Both the position numbers and the translations under genes were made by a program. Below the pieces are notes generated by a model. The model had not been told where the DNA came from, made no database searches, and saw nothing but the letters and a program-made list of their open reading frames with translations. A DNA stretch of 32,006 nt from Planctomycetota bacterium (GTDB lineage Bacteria; Planctomycetota; Planctomycetia; Pirellulales; UBA7805): contig JAIOPX010000144.1 of the NCBI GenBank assembly GCA_021413705.1, positions 1 through 32,006 on the forward strand, written 5' to 3'. This document shows positions 8,601-15,635 of the stretch, piece after piece. Position 1 is the stretch's first letter. Every line of letters begins with the position of its first letter.

Positions 8601-10013
8601 GCGCGTGGCCAGCAGCCGCACATCGGCGAGAGCGAAATCGGCATCGCGGGCCCGCACTTCGATGCTCAGCTCCTTGTCCGCCGGAAGCTGTATATCCCGC
8701 TCCTTGGGCTCGAAGACATCCACTTGCGGCGGCAGGTCGGGAGTCACTTCGATCCGATACGACGCCGGTTCACGATTATGGTTTCCCTTGGCATTCGTTA
8801 CGTCGAGCTTGTAACTGGTGTATTGCGGATCGCGGCCTCCTTGGACGTTGACGAGTTTCAGCGGCAGTTCCACCCTGGCTGCCAACTCTCCTCGCGACTG
8901 CATGGGTAGCGTCGTGTCCCGGATGCCGCTGAGCTGAAGTGAAGCGGTGCCGATCGGCTGGCTGGACTTGGCCCGGATGACCACCTGCGTCCCTTCCAGT
9001 CCCTTGATGTCTCCGAGCCGCTCGACCGTCAGTGGCGGCATACCCGTGTAAGCGGGATAGCGATATTCGATGCTCTCGATCTGAATCGTGGGGGCCGGCA
9101 CCACGTGCAGCCTGAACTCGGCCGACTTCGTATCCCCCGCCACAATCTGATAGTCGAGATCGCGCTGCATCCCGGCCGTGTCCGGCGGCAACTGGCAACT
9201 GTGGGTCGTCTGTCCCTCGCGGCGGAACATGACCACGCTCTGGTTGTCTGTCTGGCCGTCCACCGATGCATAGCGCAGCGTCACCGGCTCGTCTTCGCGC
9301 AGCCCGCGGATCTCGGCGGTCACGGTCACCGGCTCCCCGCGATAGACGTCTTCGCTGCCTGGGCGCACCTTTTCAATCCGCACTCGGGTGACCGCCGAAA
9401 TATCGGCCCAGGGAATCAAGATCCGGGCCGCGGAGATAAACGGACTCTTAGGTGAGAACACCACATACAACGCGCAGAACAACAGCACGCCGACGAGCAC
9501 GTAGGCGGTGCGGAGCAGTTTGCGGCGATCGACGGCCGCCTCGGCCGGCAGATGTTCGATGCCCGTGGCGGCCTGCCGTTCCAACCCGCGCATGACTCCG
9601 TCAGATATCTGCCGGTCTTGCGAGCGGAGCATCAGCAAGTTGACGAGGCTATTCATCAGCGACGGCTGGGCACGCTCCAGCCTGTCGGCGGCGTAGACCG
9701 GATTGATGCGACGCAACAGATGAGGCACCAGCGTCCGCCAGGAATACACACCCACCAACACCAGCATCGTCACACAAGCCAACAACCGCCCGCCCCGCCC
9801 CAGTCCACCGGGCCAGATCCAATGATCGATCAGGGCCATCGCCATCAAGTAGCCGAGCACGAACACGACGATCGTGATTACCGCCCCAGCGATATCACAA
9901 CTGCGCAGATACGCTTGGGTCCGCCGGACATGGTCCTCGACCAGGTCGGCATACGGGTGCGAAGCGGCTTCCGGAGAAGCGGCGGCATTGGACGGTACTG
10001 TTCCGGTGGCCAT
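5640..10013 (-). CDS. Giant DUF4175-like membrane protein with a very long disordered Q/S/G/K-rich region
   Basis: This 1457-aa protein has three likely membrane segments at about residues 42-66, 76-94 and 168-188. Next comes a beta-rich extracytoplasmic part to about residue 540, with repeated motifs such as PAPTIQIESIEYRYPAYTG and VTPDLPPQVDVFEPKERD. About 800 residues of low-complexity sequence follow, rich in Gln, Ser, Gly, Lys, Asp and Glu, including a KGEKGEKGAKSEKGEKSGKG stretch. A short helical C-terminal domain (SLKQ-poor, with RATDLTLSYLQDQLAKG and LGWSEEEFQSLLKRM) closes it. The architecture matches planctomycete DUF4175-type proteins, whose function is unknown; they are often found near BatA, DUF58 and MoxR genes, none of which is visible here. 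The start at 10013 gives a clean N-terminus. Long ORFs on the opposite strand are antisense by-products of the biased codon use. Confidence 0.85.
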   Translation of the reverse strand: MATGTVPSNAAASPEAASHPYADLVEDHVRRTQAYLRSCDIAGAVITIVVFVLGYLMAMALIDHWIWPGGLGRGGRLLACVTMLVLVGVYSWRTLVPHLLRRINPVYAADRLERAQPSLMNSLVNLLMLRSQDRQISDGVMRGLERQAATGIEHLPAEAAVDRRKLLRTAYVLVGVLLFCALYVVFSPKSPFISAARILIPWADISAVTRVRIEKVRPGSEDVYRGEPVTVTAEIRGLREDEPVTLRYASVDGQTDNQSVVMFRREGQTTHSCQLPPDTAGMQRDLDYQIVAGDTKSAEFRLHVVPAPTIQIESIEYRYPAYTGMPPLTVERLGDIKGLEGTQVVIRAKSSQPIGTASLQLSGIRDTTLPMQSRGELAARVELPLKLVNVQGGRDPQYTSYKLDVTNAKGNHNREPASYRIEVTPDLPPQVDVFEPKERDIQLPADKELSIEVRARDADFALADVRLLATRKGERLLDESLVKDRKIRLDQPVRTAYRFVPARHGLKAGDEVLFRVSAIDNKRPQPNRQLTPEYRIAIVAPETPPMQKREPNQQEDMQREGTPNQQGDPVAAGKGAKGEQGKAGEKQSSQDPSNKNPSGGDEQSQRADNSGASRKGEKGEKGAKSEKGEKSGKGEKGEGNEAGSGSESQGSEGSEQQKDGALKSKDEGSGGASDSASAGSDPIDDGEAVQRIVKHLEQQGKKPEDQQQSGDSSGGKSGDESQVASADKQDNQQNSKQKGSQKPEKQDSQNQPKDNQQGSQQPDSKDQGGSSSGEKSSDQKQGEKQDGDKSGQKKDGQQQGSQKSQSGQQQGQSQSGGGGKSEQQGSQSGSQGNSSGQGQKSSSEQSSGDQQGSSKEGEWKKDSSSSSTQGQKGSSSSDSKQPGSGDRQTQQAESSPSNKSSSGASQADSKQQGSRPGDQTVQKQPGEGTPNQQAKGEKQSGSQSAQDKSASAQQRTGDKAQGQASGDQQSGEKPKGDGNKDGGKNDDIAKKLEQLADKIGYKFNKKNPGQQPEGGKKPDDQVASSDPTQKQQGQKQSGQKQTGPQKSGEGQSSEQQKGENAEGAKTKGMNPGERDPQSQPQKQPNASDGGKPQSGGAQGRQEEDGSSGEGNRPDDKAKDIAQKSGESSDNRPGGDPKDKPQDKARAPGKTPAKGQQAASDSKTSEEDSKAPEKQRPSDTGSDQGGERAGKGQEGMGQASSGAGGGSAGKSQAADDGGSRSQQSGPGDQSNRAGNQQQTDRATGKAGQQAGDARSGRPENDKRQSGDSQRSPEDGQPSEPNPQAPQGMQPGQGQQVEGQPSQQASGSGGDPATGKSGPSSSKPSGTVVPGSEQANLEYSKRATDLTLSYLQDQLAKGRIDDGLRKRLGWSEEEFQSLLKRMQSMRDRGADAAAKPEDKQAYEQWLKSLGLRPSTGAVRTGKVESKPLANSRDDAPVSVPRDLREQHEAFRQGLLEKSR

Positions 10014-10046
10014 AAGGAATCCCAGACGAGCATTTCCAGGCGAGCG

Positions 10047-10080
10047 GGGGGCGTAAGCCCCCTGTTCTGCTTACGCCCCC
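10047..10080. repeat. GC-rich hairpin upstream of the DUF4175-like gene
   Basis: GGGGGCGTAAGC (10047-10058) and its exact complement GCTTACGCCCCC (10069-10080) flank a 10-nt spacer. There is no T-tract on either side, so an ordinary rho-independent terminator is unlikely. It may be another dispersed palindrome. It lies in the 269-bp gap between the PEP-CTERM gene and the DUF4175-like gene. Confidence 0.7.
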
Positions 10081-10204
10081 TCTCACCAACGGTGCCCTTC
10101 CATTATAGACGTTTCCCAGGCCGACAGGATTCCCTGCCGCCAACGGAAAACCGTCAAAATTGGCAAATCCCGGTTCGTTCAAGGCAAGAAAGAGCCGTCT
10201 TAGC

Positions 10205-10240
10205 CCCCGGACTCGGTCCCGCAATGGGGGGCGAGTCCCC
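10205..10240 (-). terminator. Possible terminator hairpin after the PEP-CTERM gene
   Basis: GGACTCG (10209-10215) pairs with CGAGTCC (10232-10238), and G/C runs on both sides could lengthen the stem with a bulge. It lies about 45 bp downstream of the PEP-CTERM stop in the direction of transcription. Only a weak, interrupted T-rich stretch follows, so the terminator role is tentative. Confidence 0.3.
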
Positions 10241-10282
10241 GGGGCGGGCGAGTCATCGACCTGGGAGCCGTGTTGCAGGATC

Positions 10283-10926
10283 TCAAGCCCGTGCGACGCG
10301 GTACATACTGATGAACCCAGACAAGACCAGCCCGAATATTGCCAGCGACAGCGTACCCGGCTCCGGGACGCTCAGGGCTTGTTCCAAGACTTCGATATAC
10401 GCAATCTCGGCTTGGGCCCGGGCACTGGTCGTATTGTCGCCGACGAAAATGAAGTTGGTCTCGCTGTAGACAGGGTTGGAAATGCCAGTTCAAGTCCAAC
10501 GGAATCGTTGCTCAGCACGATCAGGCTCAAGCCGGCCCGGTGGGTACTGCCGCTGTGGTCTTCGGAAACTACCCTGGCTCGGATGCGGACAGTGTAGCCA
10601 TCGCCCCCGCGATCCAGCGTGCCAAGCAGCGGGTGCTTCAGCGTGCCGAAGAAGGGGATCTCGCTGAAATATCCGGCCCGATCCTGGATATCAGGTGTCG
10701 TGTCGAGCGTGGTCACGCCACCCGTCTCGCCGTGCGTGGCTTGGACGGTATCGAACAACGGTGTCGGATCATCGGCAATGTAGTTCCAGCCTTGCACGGC
10801 AGGCGCACCGGAGAGCGAGCCGTCATAGAGGACAGCGGCGCTGGCTAGCGAAGCGGTTAGAGACAAAGCGAGCGCGAGGGATAGGCTGCACAGTTTGCAG
10901 CCCATCTCTAAATAGCTGATCGGCAT
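10283..10926 (-). pseudogene. PEP-CTERM exported protein, frameshifted and probably internally deleted
   Basis: The N-terminus has a signal peptide (LSLALALSLTASLASAAVLYDG), followed by a beta-rich domain (GYFSEIPFFGTLKHP, HRAGLSLIVLSNDSVGLELAF) like the exported choice-of-anchor proteins of planctomycetes. After about residue 144 the frame runs into unrelated sequence. The third frame instead gives NPVYSETNFIFVGDNTTSAR, then IAYIEVLEQ, the sorting motif VPEPGTLSLAIFGLVLSG and a basic end (MYRVARA), with the stop at 10283. The total length is one base short of a multiple of three. From memory of the family, roughly 50 residues normally separate the two conserved blocks, so an out-of-frame internal deletion near 10470-10485 seems likelier than a single-base error. 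PEP-CTERM tails are cleaved and sorted by exosortase; none is in the window. Confidence 0.7.
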
Positions 10927-11074
10927 TGGGGAAATTCACCTTGAAGTAGCTTTCGTCGCCGGCTGACGCTCTGATCCTAAGCGTAACTCAAGTGCGAGTC
11001 AAATTGCCAGACAAACCGTGAGCCGCGGCAAGGCTTAGTTCAGGGGCGGATGCGAAACGGTGGAGGGCGATCTA

Positions 11075-11467
11075 TTACTGAGACTTCTCACTTCCGCGAT
11101 CTTGATCCGAAGGTGGCGACTTAAATCGCTTTCTCGTCTCGACAAGATGCTCCATCAACACATGGGAGATCACGTTGATGCCAATACCGCAGAACATGAC
11201 CGGCAGGAGAAACAGCGCGATCGAAACCTCCGAATTGAAAAACACGTCGTCGGCGATGGAAGGGGTGAGTCTGGCTTGTGCTTTGAGGCTCTGGAGGAGA
11301 AAGACGACGATCGCTGCGATAGCGACCAGCGAAAAACCCAATAGCAGAATCACGAATGTGGACATCGCCCGCTTGCGCAGCGCCAGCCAATAGATCGCGG
11401 CCGACGGAACCCCGGCAAAGAGAACCAACAGCCAAAAGTACACATGCGTGAAAACGGTATTACTCAT
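11075..11467 (-). CDS. Small three-helix membrane protein of unknown function
   Basis: This 130-aa protein has three hydrophobic segments: near residues 5-28 (VYFWLLVLFAGVPSAAIYW), 34-58 (FVILLLGFSLVAIAAIVVF) and 80-104 (ALFLLPVMFCGIGINVISHV). A charged C-terminal tail follows, with ETRKRFKSPP. The start is taken as the ATG at 11467, which has AGGA six bases upstream; the frame is open back to 11503. It follows the receiver-phosphatase gene by about 40 bp on the same strand and could be the last gene of the chemosensory operon. No family was recognised. Confidence 0.65.
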   Translation of the reverse strand: MSNTVFTHVYFWLLVLFAGVPSAAIYWLALRKRAMSTFVILLLGFSLVAIAAIVVFLLQSLKAQARLTPSIADDVFFNSEVSIALFLLPVMFCGIGINVISHVLMEHLVETRKRFKSPPSDQDRGSEKSQ

Positions 11468-11509
11468 CATAGTCCTGCGAATTGAGCGAACAACTTTTCT
11501 CACTGCGAT

Positions 11510-12934
11510 TCAACCGCTGGGGCGATCTGAACTATCGGCTCTGCCCGGGCCAAACTCGCAACCTAAGATGGAAACATCGTCAACGGGCGAGCCGGGTTGG
11601 CACCACGTGATCACGGACTCGAAAAGATTGTTCACACTTTCTGTGATGGGAAGCGACGACTGCGCGCGGAGCATATTCAGAAGACGATCATCGCCGTACT
11701 GCGATTGATCCATTCCCTGGAATGCTTCGGTAACACCGTCCGAGTAAATAAACAGGCGGTCTCCCGGTCGCAGTATCACGCGGTCCGCCTCGAACTCCAC
11801 ATCGTCGATCCAGCCGACGGAAAAATTGGTGTTGGGCAAAAAGCTGGCGTCGGCACCGCTCATATGCACCATCGGCGGATGACCGGCCGACACGTACTGG
11901 AGTTCGCCTGTTTGCAGATCCAACACTCCATAAGCCATCGTGAAGTATAGCTCTCCTTGCATCGACATTTGAAACCGGCGATTGAGTTCGTCCACCACAA
12001 CTGCCGGCGGCGTGACCACGGGTCGTCCGGTGAACGGGTCGTTTCGCACCAGCAACGAAGTCGCCGATGCATTGGGCGTCAGCAATCGCCCCACCGCGAC
12101 GGCCAAGAGCGACGACGGAGTGCCATGGCCACTAACATCGACCACAAACATGGCAAGGTGGCGATCGTCGAGCATGAAATAGTTCAAAAAGTCCCCCGCC
12201 AGCTCATCGCAGGGAGTGTATTTCCAAGCCGTGCGGACGCTGGGCGTTTCCAAATTGCCTTCGGGCAGCAACGACCGCTGCACCCGGGCGGCCGCGTGCA
12301 GATCGCGCGTCATCCGATCATTCGTGTGCGTAAGCCGGGCGTTGAGTGATTCGAGTTGCGTATTGGTTTGTGCGAGCTTTTCCTTGGCCAGTGTCAATTG
12401 CTCGTTGGACCGATGGAGATCGCGGTTCTTTTCGACGGCGTTCTCGAAAGTGGAGACGAGCAGGTTCAGTGCCTGCTGGCGCCCCGACTTTACCTGGTAG
12501 CGACGCCCACCCAGGGTGACGCTCAGTTCCAACAGGTCGTCTTCGGCAAACGTGAGCGGCGTTTGCAAGAGCGACTCGACGCGGGCCACAAGAAACTTCG
12601 GATCGTAGGGCTTGGTGACGTAATTGTCGGCCCCGGCATCCAACCCGCGAATGATGTCTTCCGCATCCGCCAAAGTGGAGAGCAGGACCACCGGCACGTC
12701 GCGAAGCTGAGGCGATTGTTTGAGCGACCGGCACAATTCGTAGCCAGTCATGCGCGGCATCTCGATGTCTGAAATCACAACGTCCGGCTTGGCTTCGCGC
12801 GCTAGCTGCAAAGCGGCTTCGCCGTCCAGGGCCACCCGCACCGCAAAACCCGCGCGCACCAGAACCTGTTCGAGAAACTTAGCCTGGATCCGGCTATCTT
12901 CGGCGATCAGAGCATTGCGAACTGCAGCAGCCAT
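11510..12934 (-). CDS. Response regulator with SpoIIE/PP2C-type serine phosphatase output
   Basis: This 474-aa protein starts with a receiver domain (residues about 6-125) with acidic pocket AEDS, phospho-acceptor Asp56 in VVISDIEMPRMTG, and Lys in YVTKPYDP. A coiled-coil linker (about 175-225, LTLAKEKLAQTNTQLESLNA) leads to a PP2C/SpoIIE domain. That domain has the metal ligands expected of the family in CDELAGDF and VVDVSGHGTPSSLLA, followed by SAGHPPM, IYSDGVTEAF and VDDVSIL. This is the RsbU-like output class that dephosphorylates anti-sigma-factor antagonists in partner-switching systems. Its place directly behind cheB suggests that the receiver is phosphorylated by the CheA of this operon. 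No STAS or anti-sigma kinase partner is in the window. Confidence 0.93.
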   Translation of the reverse strand: MAAAVRNALIAEDSRIQAKFLEQVLVRAGFAVRVALDGEAALQLAREAKPDVVISDIEMPRMTGYELCRSLKQSPQLRDVPVVLLSTLADAEDIIRGLDAGADNYVTKPYDPKFLVARVESLLQTPLTFAEDDLLELSVTLGGRRYQVKSGRQQALNLLVSTFENAVEKNRDLHRSNEQLTLAKEKLAQTNTQLESLNARLTHTNDRMTRDLHAAARVQRSLLPEGNLETPSVRTAWKYTPCDELAGDFLNYFMLDDRHLAMFVVDVSGHGTPSSLLAVAVGRLLTPNASATSLLVRNDPFTGRPVVTPPAVVVDELNRRFQMSMQGELYFTMAYGVLDLQTGELQYVSAGHPPMVHMSGADASFLPNTNFSVGWIDDVEFEADRVILRPGDRLFIYSDGVTEAFQGMDQSQYGDDRLLNMLRAQSSLPITESVNNLFESVITWCQPGSPVDDVSILGCEFGPGRADSSDRPSG

Positions 12935-12958
12935 AGCAACGGTGTTCCAAGAGGTAGT

Positions 12959-14059
12959 TTATGAGTTCGGAGCAGTGCGCCGACCGCTGACGTGCCGTGT
13001 CAATCCTTCCGCGATTCGGTGCAATGGCAGAGTCTCGTCCGACAGTCGTTCGTCCACGACAGCCTTGGGCATGCCGAACACCGCGCAACCATCGGCATCT
13101 TGGGTAATCACCCGGCCACCGCGCTGCTTGATGGCGCGGCAACCTTCAGTCCCATCGCGCCCCATCCCTGTCATCACCACGCCGATCAGTTTGGAGCCAT
13201 AAATGTCGGCCGCGGAACGAAACAAGTAATCGACGGCCGGACGGCAACTGTTTTCCGGCGGATCCAAAGTAACGCCGATGACGATCCGCCCTCCGCGGCG
13301 TTCCACTTTCATGTGCCGGCCGCCCGGTGCGATATAAGCAAAGCCGGCTGCCACTTCCATGCCTTCGGCACCTTCGACGACTTCAATCTCGGAGCGCTCA
13401 TTCAGCCGGTTGGCCAAGGATTGCGTGTATTGCGGCGGCATGTGCTGCACGATCAGAATCGGCGCCGGAAAATCACCCGGCAGTGCAGGCAATACTTCGC
13501 TCAGGGCGACGGGGCCTCCTGTCGAAGTGCCGATGACGACCGCATCGGAAGACGGCGCGCCGGCGCCGGACGGAGCTGCACTCATGATAGCGTGAGGCGA
13601 CCGCATCGTCGGCGGGACGGCCGCTCTATCTCCTCGACGGTCAGCGGGAGTGAGCCGAAAAGCGGCGATCTTCTCCGCCAACTCGGAGAGTAGCAGCTTC
13701 CGATTGGCGGCGGCGTCTGCGCTGTTTGGTTTATGAATAAAGTCAAACGCGCCCTCCAAGAGTGCGTCCGTCGTGATCTGAGCGCCGTTGGCGGTCAGGC
13801 TACTCAGCATGATAGCCCGAGCGCGACTGCGTTTCGTTTTCAGGATGCGCAACACCTCGATGCCATTGACCAATGGCATTTGCACATCGAGGGTGAGTAG
13901 ATCGGGATCCAACTCGTCGATCAGTGTGATCGCTTCCTGGCCGCTCTTGGCCATGCCGACGACCTCTACGCCGGGAATCTCGCGCAGGGTGTTGCGCACG
14001 AGCTGGCGGTAGAGCGCCGAGTCGTCGATCACCAGCAGACGTAACGGCCGACCGCTCAT
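12959..14059 (-). CDS. cheB: Chemotaxis protein-glutamate methylesterase/deamidase CheB
   Basis: CheB removes methyl groups from receptor glutamates. The 366-aa protein has a receiver domain with phospho-acceptor Asp58 (LLTLDVQMPLVNG) and Lys in FIHKPNS. A linker of about 40 residues follows, then a C-terminal esterase with the catalytic Ser in VVIGTSTGGPVAL, His in IVQHMPPQYT and Asp in MTGMGRDGTEG. Length is typical. The start overlaps the cheY stop by four bases (14056-14059), indicating translational coupling. It is followed by the receiver-PP2C gene 24 bp downstream. Confidence 0.97.
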   Translation of the reverse strand: MSGRPLRLLVIDDSALYRQLVRNTLREIPGVEVVGMAKSGQEAITLIDELDPDLLTLDVQMPLVNGIEVLRILKTKRSRARAIMLSSLTANGAQITTDALLEGAFDFIHKPNSADAAANRKLLLSELAEKIAAFRLTPADRRGDRAAVPPTMRSPHAIMSAAPSGAGAPSSDAVVIGTSTGGPVALSEVLPALPGDFPAPILIVQHMPPQYTQSLANRLNERSEIEVVEGAEGMEVAAGFAYIAPGGRHMKVERRGGRIVIGVTLDPPENSCRPAVDYLFRSAADIYGSKLIGVVMTGMGRDGTEGCRAIKQRGGRVITQDADGCAVFGMPKAVVDERLSDETLPLHRIAEGLTRHVSGRRTAPNS

Positions 14060-14451
14060 ACCTGCGGATCTCCGGGACTCGCCGCCGGATCGCGCCCCAT
14101 CTTCTCGAAGAACTTCAGCAGACCCGCCGGGTCAAACGGTTTGACGATGAAGTCGATCGCTCCCAGCCGCACGCACTCCGCTAACTTTTCTCGCTGATCC
14201 ACCGCACTGACCATCACCACGCGCGCCGTGGCGTCCTGGGCGCGCACGGCACGCAGCGCGGCTACGCCGTCCATCTTAGGCATGACAATGTCCATGGTGG
14301 TCAGGTCGGGTCGCAGATCGTGGTGCTTTTGCACGGCCTCGGCTCCGTCGGCCGCTTCACCCGCAACCTCCCAGCCGGCTTTATGGGCGATTTCCTTGAT
14401 CCGCTTGCGCATGATCAAGGCGTCATCCACAATCAATAATCGCTTGCTCAT
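14056..14451 (-). CDS. cheY: CheY-like single-domain response regulator
   Basis: This is a 131-aa stand-alone receiver. It shows the acidic pair Asp9/Asp10 (IVDDALIMRKR), phospho-acceptor Asp54 (TTMDIVMPKMDG), a conserved Ser in VVMVSAVDQ and Lys in FIVKPFDP. It carries the phosphoryl group from CheA to the target, or serves as a phosphate sink; the target is unknown because no motor genes are seen. A GAGGTGGATCG site lies just before the ATG at 14451. It lies between cheD and cheB, overlapping cheB by four bases. Confidence 0.95.
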   Translation of the reverse strand: MSKRLLIVDDALIMRKRIKEIAHKAGWEVAGEAADGAEAVQKHHDLRPDLTTMDIVMPKMDGVAALRAVRAQDATARVVMVSAVDQREKLAECVRLGAIDFIVKPFDPAGLLKFFEKMGRDPAASPGDPQV

Positions 14452-14460
14452 CGATCCACC

Positions 14461-14928
14461 TCACAAGTTCGCGGATGCTACGCCCACCACGTCAATGGTT
14501 ACGGCCCCTGTGGTCACGTCCAGCGCCATGCGGCGCCCTTGCGTGCCACCCAGGTGCCGGCCAAGGATCAAGATTCTTCGTTCGCCAAGCAGCTTTTCGA
14601 CGGCGCTGACGTTCTGCTCGCCGATCGTGGCGGCAGCGCCACTTACGGCGAACATGTTGGCCCCACCCGCAATCTTCGCGGTCAGCTTCAGCGGTTGATC
14701 GACGAACAGGCCTTCGAGCCGGCGAATCATTTCCGGAATCGCGGTGTCCGCGAACTTGCCGAGGTGCTCTTGGTGGCCGCGCGAGTCTGGCAGCACGACG
14801 TGCGCCATGGCGGCGGCCCTCAGACGGCGATCATACAAAACGACCCCCAAACACGAACCCAACAGCGTACGCAGCAGGCCGTTATCACGCGCGATGGCGA
14901 TCTCGCCGATCTTCACGGTAGTGATCAT
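14461..14928 (-). CDS. cheD: Chemoreceptor glutamine deamidase CheD
   Basis: CheD deamidates receptor glutamines and in some bacteria binds CheC. The 155-aa protein begins at MITTVKIGEIAIARD, where the family normally begins. The frame stays open far upstream to 15345, but that part would overlap the cheC-like gene and is not conserved. The catalytic Cys is in TLLGSCLGVVLYD and the His in AMAHVVLPDSRG. The glycine-rich AKIAGGANMFAV and the end LGRHLGGTQGRRM also fit. The gap to the cheC-like stop is 56 bp, with no strong ribosome site. Confidence 0.92.
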   Translation of the reverse strand: MITTVKIGEIAIARDNGLLRTLLGSCLGVVLYDRRLRAAAMAHVVLPDSRGHQEHLGKFADTAIPEMIRRLEGLFVDQPLKLTAKIAGGANMFAVSGAAATIGEQNVSAVEKLLGERRILILGRHLGGTQGRRMALDVTTGAVTIDVVGVASANL

Positions 14929-14984
14929 TGCGGTGGCTTCTATCGCCGGCGTGGCGACGCAGTGCGCGCTGCTTGGGAGTGGGC

Positions 14985-15632
14985 TCACGTCAGCATCCTT
15001 CCCAGGATGGGTAGGCTGTCCGCGTCTGGAACAAATAACAAGTTCCAATTGGCCGGCGCGCCGTCCAAATGAAACCGAGTGTCGGTTAAAAAGATGGTGT
15101 CCGACGACATAACCTGGTTCAAGTAGGCGGATTGCAGGACGGCGGAGGCGTAGTCCCGCGTGAATTGTGGCGGCGAAGGCATTAACTCGGGCGGCCCTCC
15201 CAAACGTGTCAGCAGCCGCGACAGCGAATTGAGATACGCGCAACCGACAATGTTGGTCGTTTCCAGCACCGCGGAGCGCTCCGTTTCGCCCCAAGTTGAA
15301 CATGATCCGGGGGGCAGTTCCAACAAGAGATCGCTCAATGCCCAACCGCTCGCATCATCGCATGTCAGGAGCAAGCCGCCTCTTAACCGGCCATCAACCG
15401 CCATGATGCACGCGGCGATCGGCTCCTCGGAGGCGCCGAGTATTGCCACGGCATCGGACATGTCGAGTTGCTGCACACGTTGAACCACGATTTCCGCAGG
15501 GCGTCCCACCCAGCGCGACCAGGAAAGGGAAGCTTCTTGCGCACCCTCGCGAAACACGGCCGTCAGGGCGTCAAGTTGTCGTTCCGTCAGCATAGATGAA
15601 CCCAAACTATCCTGGAAATTGTGACTGGCCAC
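14985..15632 (-). CDS. cheC: CheC-like CheY-P phosphatase with one apparently intact active site
   Basis: The 215-aa protein has the pseudo-repeat layout of the CheC/CheX/FliY family. The second helix pair reads SAVLETTN followed by IVGCAYLNSL, matching the family pattern S-x3-E-x2-N with a Pro about twenty residues on (LGGPPELMP). The matching position in the N-terminal half is VFREGAQEAS, where the Asn is Gln, so that site looks lost. CheC proteins hydrolyse CheY-P and are stimulated by CheD, whose gene is next. An internal ATG (MLTERQLDALT) at residue 14 is an alternative start and fits the family better. It begins four bases downstream of the cheA stop, in line with an operon. Confidence 0.85.
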   Translation of the reverse strand: MASHNFQDSLGSSMLTERQLDALTAVFREGAQEASLSWSRWVGRPAEIVVQRVQQLDMSDAVAILGASEEPIAACIMAVDGRLRGGLLLTCDDASGWALSDLLLELPPGSCSTWGETERSAVLETTNIVGCAYLNSLSRLLTRLGGPPELMPSPPQFTRDYASAVLQSAYLNQVMSSDTIFLTDTRFHLDGAPANWNLLFVPDADSLPILGRMLT

Positions 15633-15635
15633 AAC

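Noticed and set aside
6348..8909. Two long plus-strand frames (343 and 476 codons), very rich in Leu
   Set aside because: They lie antisense to the Q/K/S-rich part of the DUF4175-like gene. Gln/Lys codons read backwards give Leu/Phe, so the frames are compositional by-products with no recognisable domain.
10047..10080. Hairpin as a rho-independent terminator
   Set aside because: It has no T-run on either strand after the stem and lies over 200 bp from the nearest upstream stop, so it is listed only as a repeat.
14461..15345. CheD with a 139-residue N-terminal extension
   Set aside because: The extra part overlaps the cheC-like gene in another frame and lacks conserved sequence; CheD proteins begin near the ATG at 14928.
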